From assembly GCA_943367715.1 (NCBI GenBank), contig CALRJY020000020.1:51024-115023 (forward strand): DNA of 64,000 bases. Reading direction: 5' to 3'. The position numbers were made by a program, and so were the translations under genes. The notes beneath the pieces are model-generated. The model was given only the letters and a program-made list of their open reading frames with translations, made no database searches and was not told the DNA's origin. Source of the DNA: JAEYXS01 sp943367715. Lineage in GTDB: Bacteria; Verrucomicrobiota; Verrucomicrobiia; Limisphaerales; JAEYXS01. Each line of letters begins with the position of its first letter. Within the stretch, counting starts at the first letter, position 1. Below are positions 8,399 through 16,568 of this stretch, piece after piece.

Positions 8399-9478
8399 AT
8401 GAGAAACTCGTTGCTCACCATCGCGGGACGGCTGATGCGATGTCCGGCGGCACCTTATTTTGAAGAAGGGGTGCGCTCGGTCGCGGAAGCGATCTGTGCG
8501 GAGGAAGGGCTGGATTGCAAACGGGATGATTACGGCAATCTGATCGTGACGTATCGGAATGGAGGAAGGACACGTCCGCTGGCGTTGGCGGCGCATTTGG
8601 ATCACCCAGGGTTTGAGATCGTAAAAAAAATGGGACGGAACCGATGGCTGGCCGCGTTTCGCGGCGGGGTCGGTGACAGTTATTTCAAGCAAGGTGTATC
8701 TCTACGACTGATGCCACAGCGGGTGAAAGCCAAGCTGGGCACGCGCGTGGGCAAGGATAAGGTGTTCCGGATTGAAACCTCGAAAAGCATTGAGGGGAAA
8801 CCGGAGTTTGCGGTTTGGGAACTGGAGGATTTTGCGGTGAGAAAGGGCGTGATCCACGGGCGGGCGTGTGATGATTTGATCGGTTGCGCGGCAATCTTGG
8901 CGAGCTTGGTGCAACTCAAGCAACAGAAGGCAAAAGTAAACGTCATCGGGATTCTGGCGCGAGCAGAGGAAGTGGGTTTCCATGGTGCGCTCATGGTGGC
9001 GGAGAATAATTCAATCCCGCTCAATGCGCTGGTGGTATCGCTGGAGACCAGTCGCGAGATGCCGCCGGTGAAAATGGGACAGGGCGTGATCGTGCGGGTG
9101 GGGGATCGCAGTTCCATATTTGATTCCGGGGCCACGCGGTTTCTCACGGAGATCGGCGGAGAGCTGGCCAAGACGGACAAGAAGTTCAAAGTGCAACGGG
9201 CTTTGATGAGCGGCGGAACGTGCGAAGGGACGGCGTATCAGGAGTATGGTTACCAGACGGCGGCCTTATGTGTGGCGCTGGGCAATTACCACAACTGCGG
9301 TGCCCAAGATCGTATCAAAGCAGAATACGTGAGTGTGGCTGATGCGGAAGGCATGGTGAAGCTGCTAGTGTCCGCCGCCAAGCGGATGAAGGAGTTCAAC
9401 GTGTTATCCGGCAAGCTGCCGACGCGGCTCAAGGCGTTGGCTAAAGAGGCGCGGGTGGAATTCAGCCGGTTAGGCTAA
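8399..9478 (+). CDS. M42 family metallo-aminopeptidase/cellulase-type peptidase
   Basis: 359 residues of the M42 (glutamyl aminopeptidase/FrvX) family. Expected di-metal residues are visible: His66 (AAHLDHPGF), Asp158/Asp159 (GRACDDLIG), Glu190/Glu191 (ARAEEVGFHGA), Glu216 (SLETS) and the late His in GNYHNCG. It is cytoplasmic and probably trims peptides from the N-terminus. The gene begins 8 bases after hemW, so the two are likely cotranscribed, and it is convergent with the TPR gene six bases downstream. Confidence 0.9.
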   Translation: MRNSLLTIAGRLMRCPAAPYFEEGVRSVAEAICAEEGLDCKRDDYGNLIVTYRNGGRTRPLALAAHLDHPGFEIVKKMGRNRWLAAFRGGVGDSYFKQGVSLRLMPQRVKAKLGTRVGKDKVFRIETSKSIEGKPEFAVWELEDFAVRKGVIHGRACDDLIGCAAILASLVQLKQQKAKVNVIGILARAEEVGFHGALMVAENNSIPLNALVVSLETSREMPPVKMGQGVIVRVGDRSSIFDSGATRFLTEIGGELAKTDKKFKVQRALMSGGTCEGTAYQEYGYQTAALCVALGNYHNCGAQDRIKAEYVSVADAEGMVKLLVSAAKRMKEFNVLSGKLPTRLKALAKEARVEFSRLG

Positions 9479-9484
9479 GAAGCT

Positions 9485-10198
9485 TTAGGTGACGTTGGTT
9501 TCTTCCTGGATGATGTCACCATCCGCCTGTTCCATCATGGTGAGCCGTTTGCGGGCTTTCTCGGCGGCCTGAGTGGCGGGGTATTTTTCCACCAAACGGT
9601 TCAAAAGAGCGACCGCCTTGTCAGGTTGATTGAGTTTTCCGGAGTAGAGATTGCAAAGCCGGATAGCCGTCCATCCCCAACGATCGGGGCGGAGGCGGGA
9701 TTGCAGGATCTCTTCCAGTTCCATCGCGGCGGCCAGGTAATTCCCGAGATCTTTTTCGTAAATCTCCGCGATGCGCAGGCAGGCGTGTTGTTCCCGTGGA
9801 TTTTGCTGAACGTACAGGCGCAGGAGGCGAATGGCTTCCAAATGGTCACCGCCATTCCAGGCTTCATCCGCTTGCTCGTAAAGGGCGTTACGGGAGGCGG
9901 CGGAAGCTTCATCCTCATCGTAGTAGAGGGCACCGGCACGTCCGCCGACCATGCCGCCCACATCACGGGCGATAAGCAGGGCCAAACCGCAGAATCCGAT
10001 GAACAGAACGGAGCCGCTCATCATCATGCGGGAATAAGCGGCATCGATGGGGTTTTCGCGGGTGGTGCTTTCCTCGGACAACGGAACACGGGCGGCTTCA
10101 CGTTCGTTGATCTGGCTGTGAAAACGCAAAGTCATGATGCCAAACACGACGGTAATCGTGAGGCAGATAACGTAAGCTAGAATTTTCCAACGGCCCAT
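9485..10198 (-). CDS. Membrane-anchored TPR-repeat protein
   Basis: 237 residues. Two membrane helices (about 6-22 and 60-79) bracket a short loop. From about residue 100 there are helical repeats of the TPR type (ALYEQADEAWNGGDHLEAIRLLRLYVQQNP, CLRIAEIYEKDLGNYLAAAMELEEIL, split here only by description). The last repeat reads KAVALLNRLVEKYPATQAAEKA, as in outer-membrane assembly or tol-type TPR proteins. Role unknown, presumably protein-protein contact. It is transcribed in the same direction as the nucleoside transporter upstream, with 86 bases between them. Confidence 0.75.
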   Translation of the reverse strand: MGRWKILAYVICLTITVVFGIMTLRFHSQINEREAARVPLSEESTTRENPIDAAYSRMMMSGSVLFIGFCGLALLIARDVGGMVGGRAGALYYDEDEASAASRNALYEQADEAWNGGDHLEAIRLLRLYVQQNPREQHACLRIAEIYEKDLGNYLAAAMELEEILQSRLRPDRWGWTAIRLCNLYSGKLNQPDKAVALLNRLVEKYPATQAAEKARKRLTMMEQADGDIIQEETNVT

Positions 10199-10284
10199 AC
10201 AGCAATACTTCTTCCGTGTGTTAAAGAAACAGATTTGATGCGTACGATGATACAGCCATTTTGTGCTATCCCCAGCCCTCCCGG

Positions 10285-11559
10285 CTAAATCAACAGACCG
10301 ACAATCGTTGCGGTCAGATAGCAGGCCAACAACCCGGCTATCATGGACCTAAGTCCCAGTCGCGCAAGGTCTTTTCGACGTTCCGGCACCAAGGCGCCGA
10401 CACCGCCGATCTGGATGGCGATGCTGCCGAAATTGGCAAATCCGCAGAGGGCGTAGGTGGCGATGATAAAGCTCCGCGGATCGAGATCAGCCTTCTGGCC
10501 GGTCAAGGAGAGGTAACCGATGAACTCGTTCAAGACGATGCGTTCACCGAGGATCTGGCCGACGGCAAGGCAATCCTTTGAGGGGATGCCCATGAGCCAG
10601 GCGAAGGGGGCATTGAACCAGCCGAAGATGGCCTGGAAGGTGACGGGCTTGAACGTCTCGGGCGACGCAGCGAAAAAGTGCTGAGGCAGGGCGAGCAAAT
10701 GATTAGCGAGGGCCACCAACGCGACAAAGGCGATGAGCATGGCGGCGACGTTCAGGGAGAGCTTGAGACCATCGCTGGCGCCAGTGCAGAGGGCGTCGAT
10801 GCTATTGACGCTCGTCTGTTCCACTTCGGCTTTGCCACCACCGGCGGTTTCGCTGACTTCGGTTTCCGGGAGCATGATCTTGGCGAGCATGAGGGAAGCG
10901 GGGGCACTCATGACGGAGGCAGTGAGCAAGTGACCGGCCATGTCCTTGATGCCGACGCTCTCTCCGAAGGAGGTGTAAACGGCCAGCACACCACCGGCGA
11001 TGGAGGCCATGCCGCCGGTCATCATGGCGAGGAGTTCGCTCCGGGTCATGCGGGGCAAGTAAGGCTTGATGACGAGCGGAGCTTCCGTCTGGCCCATGAA
11101 GATATTAGCGGCAGCAGCCAGGCTCTCACTGCCGCTGGTGCCCATGGTGCGCTGCATAAGCCAGGCAGTGCCTTCCACGATCTTAGGCAGGATGCGCCAG
11201 TAGTAGAGCAAGGAGGAGAGCGCGGAGACGAGGATGATGGTGGCGGTGATGGTGATGGCGAGGACGAAGGCGTTGGGCGGGCCAAACTTATCCGCCATCA
11301 AGCCCGTATCAGCGAGGGGACCGAAGACGACTTTGGCTCCTTCATTGGCAAAGCCGATGAGTTTGGAGACAGCGTTCTGGGCGAAGGTGAAGAAGGATTT
11401 GCCGAAGGTGGTCTTGAGAATCAGGACGGCGAAGAGCATCTGCAGGCCCAAGCCCCAGAGAACGACGCGCCAAGGGAAGCGTTTGCGATTCTCGGAGATG
11501 CCCCAAGCCAAGGCGATGAAGGCCACCATACCCAGCAGGCTGATGAGCTTTTCCGTCAT
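10285..11559 (-). CDS. nupC: Concentrative nucleoside transporter (NupC/CNT family)
   Basis: 424 residues, an inner-membrane nucleoside symporter. Typical blocks: an N-terminal helix pair, VFGPLADTG, the GQTEAPLVIKPYL motif that forms part of the nucleoside site, MTGGMASIAGGVLAVY, LTASVMSAPASLMLAKIMLPE, and LNEFIGYLSL near the C-terminus with the ATYALCGFANFGSIAIQIGG segment. Length and helix count fit the family. It takes up nucleosides with Na+ or H+. The glycerate kinase gene lies directly upstream on the same strand, 25 bases away. Confidence 0.94.
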   Translation of the reverse strand: MTEKLISLLGMVAFIALAWGISENRKRFPWRVVLWGLGLQMLFAVLILKTTFGKSFFTFAQNAVSKLIGFANEGAKVVFGPLADTGLMADKFGPPNAFVLAITITATIILVSALSSLLYYWRILPKIVEGTAWLMQRTMGTSGSESLAAAANIFMGQTEAPLVIKPYLPRMTRSELLAMMTGGMASIAGGVLAVYTSFGESVGIKDMAGHLLTASVMSAPASLMLAKIMLPETEVSETAGGGKAEVEQTSVNSIDALCTGASDGLKLSLNVAAMLIAFVALVALANHLLALPQHFFAASPETFKPVTFQAIFGWFNAPFAWLMGIPSKDCLAVGQILGERIVLNEFIGYLSLTGQKADLDPRSFIIATYALCGFANFGSIAIQIGGVGALVPERRKDLARLGLRSMIAGLLACYLTATIVGLLI

Positions 11560-11584
11560 GGCGTGAGGCTAAGTAAGGGCTTTC

Positions 11585-12718
11585 TCAGCAGCAAGCGCAG
11601 GGTTCGGAAATCTCCAGTGCGGTCTTTTCCGCCAGACGCGCGAGATGGAATTCAGGTTCGGCAAAGGCTTCTTCCGTGGTCACGAAGCCGGGCGTCAGGC
11701 CGCGGGCTAGGTCAAAGCGGCGGAGGAGAGCCGGGACGGGATCGAGAAAACCGGAGAAGCCGAGGCAAGGGACTTTGTTCTTCTTGGCGAGAAGAGCGAT
11801 CTCGCCGACGCCTTTGCCCATGGTGGTGGAGCGGTCCAGGGCACCTTCACCCGTGATGACGAGATCGGCTTTCGCGAGGTGCTTGCGCAGTTGGCAATGG
11901 GTGGCGACAAGTTCAAAGCCGGATTCGGCTTTAGCACCGAGGAAGGTGAGCATGGCGAAGCCTAGGCCTCCGGCGGAACCGGCTCCGGGAGTCTTGTCGA
12001 AATCGAGGGCGTGATCGCGCTTCAAGACTTTCACCAGTTGCTTCATGCAGGCATCCGCCTTGGGAAAGTCTTCCGGGCGCAGGCCTTTTTGCGGTCCATA
12101 GATACGGCTGCAACCACGTGGTCCGAGCAAGGGGTTCTGGACATCCACGGCCACGGTGGCGTGACGGAACAGTTTGCGTTTCTTGGGCGGGATGACGCTG
12201 GCGAGTTGGTCGAGATCGGTCCATTGGGTGATGGCGCCACCATTCGCGCGGAGAAACTTCCAGCCCAGGGCGCGGGCCATGCCGAAGCCGGCGTCGTTGG
12301 TGGCGCTGCCGCCGAGGCCGACAATGCAACGGGTGGCACCTTGTTTGGCGGCGGCGAGGAGGACCTGTCCGAGGCCGGTGCTATCGAGTTGGAAGGGATG
12401 GAATTGGCCTTTGGGCAACATGCCGAGGCCAATGACGCGGGCGGATTCCACGATGGCGGTCTTGGACTTGGGGTCCCAACGCCACTCAGCGGTGTGGGGG
12501 CGATGGGCGGCATCGACGGTCTTTAGCGTCTTGGTCTTGGCCTTGATGGCGCTACCGATGACTTCGCCGAAGCCATCGCCGCCGTCGCTCATGGGCATGA
12601 GCGTGATGACATCGTGGTGACGGGCCTTTTGCCAGCCTTTGGCGAGGGCGGCGGCAACCTGATGGGCAGTGAGGCTGCCTTTAAATTTGTCGGGGGCGAT
12701 CAGTACACGCAAGGACAT
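11585..12718 (-). CDS. Glycerate kinase (GarK/GlxK family)
   Basis: About 377 residues of the glycerate kinase type-1 family, phosphorylating glycerate with ATP. Family blocks: LIAPDKFKGSLTA at the N-terminus, MSDGGDGFGE, GLGGSATNDAGFGMARALG, TPGAGSAGGLGFAM and ADLVITGEGALDRSTTMGKG. The ATG at 12718 was chosen over a TTG nine bases upstream. The product (2- or 3-phosphoglycerate) cannot be decided. It ends in an unusual cysteine-rich tail, EPCACC. The nucleoside transporter follows after 25 bases, so the two are likely one unit. Confidence 0.92.
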   Translation of the reverse strand: MSLRVLIAPDKFKGSLTAHQVAAALAKGWQKARHHDVITLMPMSDGGDGFGEVIGSAIKAKTKTLKTVDAAHRPHTAEWRWDPKSKTAIVESARVIGLGMLPKGQFHPFQLDSTGLGQVLLAAAKQGATRCIVGLGGSATNDAGFGMARALGWKFLRANGGAITQWTDLDQLASVIPPKKRKLFRHATVAVDVQNPLLGPRGCSRIYGPQKGLRPEDFPKADACMKQLVKVLKRDHALDFDKTPGAGSAGGLGFAMLTFLGAKAESGFELVATHCQLRKHLAKADLVITGEGALDRSTTMGKGVGEIALLAKKNKVPCLGFSGFLDPVPALLRRFDLARGLTPGFVTTEEAFAEPEFHLARLAEKTALEISEPCACC

Positions 12719-12855
12719 GGACGGCAATTAACTAGGGGATGGAGCGGGTGCCAAGTGGAATCGTCCGTCAAGGTATCGGAGACAGCCAGTTGACGGATGG
12801 CGGGTGGCATGGTTAGCTACTTGGTATCGGGATAACAATTTTTGACTGAAATATT

Positions 12856-13194
12856 ATGGATAAACCTACAATAGTTGCGTATTTGAAGCCTTCTTGCGGT
12901 TGGAGCAATGGCGTGCGGGCGGTTATGCGCAAGTATGACCTGCCTTTCGAAGACAAGGACATCATCAACAATCCGTCGATCCGCCAGGAGATGATCGAGA
13001 AGTCCGGCCAGATGCTGAGCCCTTGCGTGGAAGTGAACGGCACGATGTTGCCGGACATCAGCGGCGAGGAAGTGGAAGCGTATCTGCTCGCCAATAACTT
13101 GGTGACCTCGAATGAGCGGAAGCCGGATGCGCCGATCAACCAGCCGTGCGCCCATGAGATGCCCGGCGCGTTCCCGCTGAACTTCAAGCGCTGA
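12856..13194 (+). CDS. Glutaredoxin-like protein with a CGWS active site
   Basis: 112 residues with a thioredoxin/glutaredoxin fold: beta strand IVAYLKPSCGW, active-site Cys14 in a C-x-x-S arrangement (CGWS, so monothiol), a helix, and SPCVEVNG in the place of the usual TVP cis-proline block, with an extra Cys right after the proline. After the fold there is a tail of about 30 residues with PCAHEMPG. It is probably a redox or iron-sulfur handling protein, but the second and third cysteines are not usual for monothiol glutaredoxins. No partner gene is adjacent. Confidence 0.82.
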   Translation: MDKPTIVAYLKPSCGWSNGVRAVMRKYDLPFEDKDIINNPSIRQEMIEKSGQMLSPCVEVNGTMLPDISGEEVEAYLLANNLVTSNERKPDAPINQPCAHEMPGAFPLNFKR

Positions 13195-13358
13195 GAGCCT
13201 GTATGAAAAAGGCATTGGCGCTGTCTGCTGGTCCAAATGGGTTGAGGCGTTGTTGCGGCTCGGTCACAGATTTGTTCCTCAATATGCTCCCTCGCCGCGC
13301 CTAGCCTCAACCCATTTGTCCGGCGCAGCCATCACCAAGCCCATTTTCAGACAGGCTC
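13195..13358. repeat. 164-bp imperfect inverted-repeat element
   Basis: The arms are 13195-13248 and 13304-13358. Left arm begins GAGCCTGTATGAAAA and ends CCAAATGGGTTGAGGC; the right arm, read on the other strand, begins GAGCCTGTCTGAAAA and ends ACAAATGGGTTGAGGC. About three quarters of positions match, with the outer 15 and inner 15 bases nearly exact. The middle (13249-13303) is unpaired or weakly paired. The element begins one base after the glutaredoxin stop codon and contains no open frame. It looks like a non-autonomous mobile or REP-type element; only one copy was seen here. Confidence 0.75.
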
Positions 13359-13382
13359 AGGCGGACTGTTTCTTTTTACACA

Positions 13383-13415
13383 CGCGAAGGTAGCAATACC
13401 TTCGCGTTTTCTTTT
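13383..13415 (+). terminator. Intrinsic terminator
   Basis: CGCGAAGGT (13383-13391) and ACCTTCGCG (13398-13406) form a 9-bp stem with a six-base loop, followed by TTTTCTTTT. It would end the glutaredoxin transcript beyond the inverted-repeat element, 80 bases before the hybrid kinase. Confidence 0.88.
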
Positions 13416-13495
13416 GCCTAGAAGGCCCTTCTGGGATTATGCCATAGCACGGTGATGGCGGGGAAATCTGGACCTATTCACCAAGTGCAGCGGCC

Positions 13496-15805
13496 ATGGG
13501 ACACGACAAGCGAGCAGAACCAAGAAGTAACCAGCACGAACAGGATGCCTTTGAACACCTGTTCGATCTCTCGCTGGATCTGCTGTGCGTGGCCGGAACG
13601 GATGGCTATTTCCGCAAGCTTAACCAGTCGTGGGAAAAGGTGCTGGGGTGGTCCCGGGAGGAATTGCTCGCCCAACCGTTCATTGAATTTGTCCATCCGG
13701 AGGACCAGCCCAAAACCGTACGTGCATTGCAAAATCTGCTGGACGGACGGGATAATGTCCATTTTGAGAACCGTTACCGTTGCAAGGGTGGCAGTTACAA
13801 GTGGCTGGACTGGGCCTGTCCGGCGGCGCGTCCGGGGAGCGATGTCCTTTATTCCATAGCCCGGGACATCACGGAACAAAAAGAAGCTGACCGCAAGGCG
13901 AAGGAGAGCGCGGCCGCCCTGCAGGTCAGTGAGAACCGGCTGACGGCGTTTGTAGAGAACAGTCCGGCACTGATCTTCATCAAAGACCTGGAAGGACGTT
14001 ATCTGCTGGTGAACTCCAAGTTCGCGGCGGCGTTCGGGCTGAAGCGGGAGGACATCTTGGGCAGACTGGACCGGGATTTTTCCACGCCGGAGCAAATGGA
14101 GCAGTATCGGGCGCATGATAGGCAGATGCTGGCGAACAGGCAGCCGATCGATTGCGAGGAACTGGCGTTATTCCCTGATGGCACGCATTGCTTCATGGTG
14201 TCGAAGTTTCCCTTGCTGGATGCCAGCGGCAAGATCACGGGCATCTGCGGCATCGCGACGGAGGTCACGGAACGGCGGCGGATGGAAGATGCCTTGCGGC
14301 AGTCTGAGAAGCGTTACCGACAACTGGTGGAGACGGCGCGGGATTTGATTTTCACCCTGTCGCCGGAAGGCACGTTTGTCTCGCTTAATAATGCCCTGAC
14401 GCAAGCCACGGGCTGGACGGCAGAGGAATGGCTCGGGAAACATTTTGCCGAAGGATTACCGGAGGAGACGCGTGGTGAGGCGACTAAAATTTTCCGGCGC
14501 GCGTTGGAAGGAGAGAAGCTGCCGTTGTTCGAGCTGTCCGTCAAAACGAAGGAGGATGGCCGGCTGGCGATGGAGGTGACTATCACGGCTTTGATCGAGG
14601 ATCAAAAGGTCACGGGATTGCTGGGCGTGGGACGCGATGTCACGGATCGCAAGCGGATGGAAGTAGAGTTGCGGCAGTTGCAGAAGATGGAATCGGTGGG
14701 GCAATTGGCGGCGGGTGTGGCGCATGATTTCAACAACATCCTGACGGTGATCCAGGGGAACACCTCGCTCTTGCTCGCGAACCGGCCGGAGCCCGGCCAG
14801 CAAGACCTGATGGATCAGATATTGGATGCGAGCCAACGGGCGGCGAATCTCACCAGGCAGTTGCTGGCCTTCAGCCGCAAGCAGGTTTTGCAGCGGCGTT
14901 CCTTGAATCTTAATGAGGTGTCCAGCCAGATGACGCAGATGCTGGATCGCATCTTGGGCGAGGATATCACGCTGGAGTTTCATTACGATACGGACCTGCC
15001 GTTCGTGAAGGCGGACAGCAGCATGATCGAGCAGGTGATCCTGAACCTGGCGGTGAATGCGCGCGATGCGATGCCCAAGGGCGGATTGCTGCGCATCAGC
15101 ACGGATGCGGTGACGATCAGTGCGGCGTATTGCCGGCGGAAGCCTCAGGCATCCATGGGCGAGTATGTGTGCCTGAGCGTGTCGGACACTGGATGCGGTA
15201 TTGCGCCGGAGAATCAGACACTGATTTTTGAGCCGTTCTTCACGACCAAGGAATTCGGCAAAGGCACGGGGCTGGGACTGGCGACGGTTTATGGCATCAT
15301 CAAACAGCATCAAGGGTGGGTGGAGGTGGATTCGACGGTGGACAAGGGGACGACATTCCGGTTATTTCTGCCAGCGGTAGAGGAGGTTGCGGTAGCAGTT
15401 TCAGAGCCAGAGGCGCATCCATCAGAGAAGAAAGGGTTTGAGACGATTTTGGTGGTGGAAGATGATCCGATGGTGCGGCGGATGCTGGAGACGCTGCTCT
15501 CCATGGGCGGGTATCAGATACTTTCGGCAGCGTCAGGGGCGGAGGCAATCCAGGTGTGGAACGGGAATCAGGCCAAGGTGAGATTGCTGCTAACGGATAT
15601 GGTGATGCCGGGCGGGATCAGCGGGAAGGAGTTGGCGGAGACATTACGCAAAGAGAGACGCGATTTACGGGTGCTGATCAGCAGTGGGTATTCGAGTGCG
15701 CTGGTTTCAGGTGCGGAGGGGCTACCACCAAGGACGTGGTTTTTGGCGAAGCCCTATACGCCGAAGGAATTGATGCAGAAGGTTAGGGTCGCGTTGGATG
15801 AGTAG
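13496..15805 (+). CDS. PAS-domain hybrid sensor histidine kinase
   Basis: 769 residues, no membrane segment, so a cytoplasmic sensor. Three PAS/PAC units lie at about 15-140, 145-265 and 268-390 (each closing with an I-D/G-x-T-E/D-R-K/R type PAC end). A HisKA domain carries the phospho-acceptor His410 in GVAHDFNNIL, then an HATPase domain with NLAVNARDAMPKGG, DTGCGIAPEN and FTTKEFGKGTGLGLATVYGI. The C-terminal receiver has Asp701 in LLTDMVMP and Lys in FLAKPYTPKE. The ligand is unknown. It stands alone, with a terminator upstream. Confidence 0.93.
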   Translation: MGHDKRAEPRSNQHEQDAFEHLFDLSLDLLCVAGTDGYFRKLNQSWEKVLGWSREELLAQPFIEFVHPEDQPKTVRALQNLLDGRDNVHFENRYRCKGGSYKWLDWACPAARPGSDVLYSIARDITEQKEADRKAKESAAALQVSENRLTAFVENSPALIFIKDLEGRYLLVNSKFAAAFGLKREDILGRLDRDFSTPEQMEQYRAHDRQMLANRQPIDCEELALFPDGTHCFMVSKFPLLDASGKITGICGIATEVTERRRMEDALRQSEKRYRQLVETARDLIFTLSPEGTFVSLNNALTQATGWTAEEWLGKHFAEGLPEETRGEATKIFRRALEGEKLPLFELSVKTKEDGRLAMEVTITALIEDQKVTGLLGVGRDVTDRKRMEVELRQLQKMESVGQLAAGVAHDFNNILTVIQGNTSLLLANRPEPGQQDLMDQILDASQRAANLTRQLLAFSRKQVLQRRSLNLNEVSSQMTQMLDRILGEDITLEFHYDTDLPFVKADSSMIEQVILNLAVNARDAMPKGGLLRISTDAVTISAAYCRRKPQASMGEYVCLSVSDTGCGIAPENQTLIFEPFFTTKEFGKGTGLGLATVYGIIKQHQGWVEVDSTVDKGTTFRLFLPAVEEVAVAVSEPEAHPSEKKGFETILVVEDDPMVRRMLETLLSMGGYQILSAASGAEAIQVWNGNQAKVRLLLTDMVMPGGISGKELAETLRKERRDLRVLISSGYSSALVSGAEGLPPRTWFLAKPYTPKELMQKVRVALDE

Positions 15806-15822
15806 GATGGGAGAAGATTTCA

Positions 15823-15854
15823 ACCGCAGATGGACGCAGATAAGCGCAGATGGG
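15823..15854. repeat. Short dispersed repeat, CGCAGAT type
   Basis: Three tandem 10-base units, CGCAGATGGA, CGCAGATAAG and CGCAGATGGG, directly after the hybrid kinase. Very similar strings are widespread in intergenic DNA of Verrucomicrobia, Planctomycetes and relatives; that statement is from memory, not from a search. No coding role is apparent. Confidence 0.6.
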
Positions 15855-15887
15855 GAAGGGGATAAAGAACAGGCAGGAATTCGCGGA

Positions 15888-16550
15888 TCAAGGAAGGGTG
15901 TGCCCGGTGATGGTGCAATACGGCGGGTTCGTGATGGTGTTGATGTAGTATTTGCCTCCCTGAGGGCAGAGACCGAATTGCGCGTTTTTCAAATAAGTCA
16001 CCACCTCGAGAGGTGGGATCAGCTCAGGGTCGGGTTTTCTGGTTTCTAATCCCCATTGCTGAGCGGCACCATCCATCATTCTCAGGTTTTCGTAGCAGGT
16101 TGGTTTATGGTTTATCTGGTAACGCCCGAAACTTAGTTTGGTAAGCACGGTCTCAAATAGTGAAACTGGCCGGCCATGGGGGTTAGGTGCCGGGGGCAAT
16201 ACGGCATGCCCGTGAATCGGACAAGCGGTGGCCAAGGCCAGTGTGCCAAAGGCATAGCTGGCACCGTCAGGACAAACGGGAAGGCTTCTCCCGGGCAGAT
16301 ACGTAACCAAGTCTTTCGCGGTCGGATATTTCGTGGTGGTTTGTCCGGTGGCCAGTGCCCATTTGGTGGTGGCGTGATCCAGAAGGTAAAGATGGCGCTG
16401 GCAGGCCGAGGGTTGGAAGGCTAAGGCTGCGGAATGTGCGCGAGCCGCCTGATATTTGCGGAAGACGGAACGTCCCAGACAGAAGCCCGAGACAGTAAAG
16501 AGCAGTAGGAGAAGGATGATTTTCTCGCGGCGTTGGAAGATGGGTCTCAT
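15888..16550 (-). CDS. Membrane-anchored double-module cysteine protein (paralogue 1)
   Basis: 220 residues: a basic N-terminus, one membrane helix (IILLLLLFTVSGFCLG) and two tandem modules of about 70 residues. Each module runs C-x3-L-x2-(L/M)-D-x-A, then W, YL, CP-x-G, a late Cys and GH: the first has LLDHATTKWAL, LPVCPDGASYAFG and ACPIHGH; the second has MMDGAAQQWGLE, LCPQGGKYYI and YCTITGH. This resembles the globular end of prepilin-type proteins found in Verrucomicrobia and Lentisphaerae, but the prepilin cleavage site is missing. It is the last gene of a three-gene operon with the phosphoesterase and paralogue 2. Function unknown. Confidence 0.75.
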   Translation of the reverse strand: MRPIFQRREKIILLLLLFTVSGFCLGRSVFRKYQAARAHSAALAFQPSACQRHLYLLDHATTKWALATGQTTTKYPTAKDLVTYLPGRSLPVCPDGASYAFGTLALATACPIHGHAVLPPAPNPHGRPVSLFETVLTKLSFGRYQINHKPTCYENLRMMDGAAQQWGLETRKPDPELIPPLEVVTYLKNAQFGLCPQGGKYYINTITNPPYCTITGHTLP

Positions 16551-16568
16551 GCTCCTGAGCGACGAGCA

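Noticed and set aside
10678..11856. A 392-codon plus-strand frame across the nucleoside transporter
   Set aside because: Antisense to a clear membrane transporter; the translation is Gly/Asp/Glu-rich noise.
15823..15854. Possible CRISPR-like array
   Set aside because: Three 10-base tandem units with no spacers; it is a short simple repeat.
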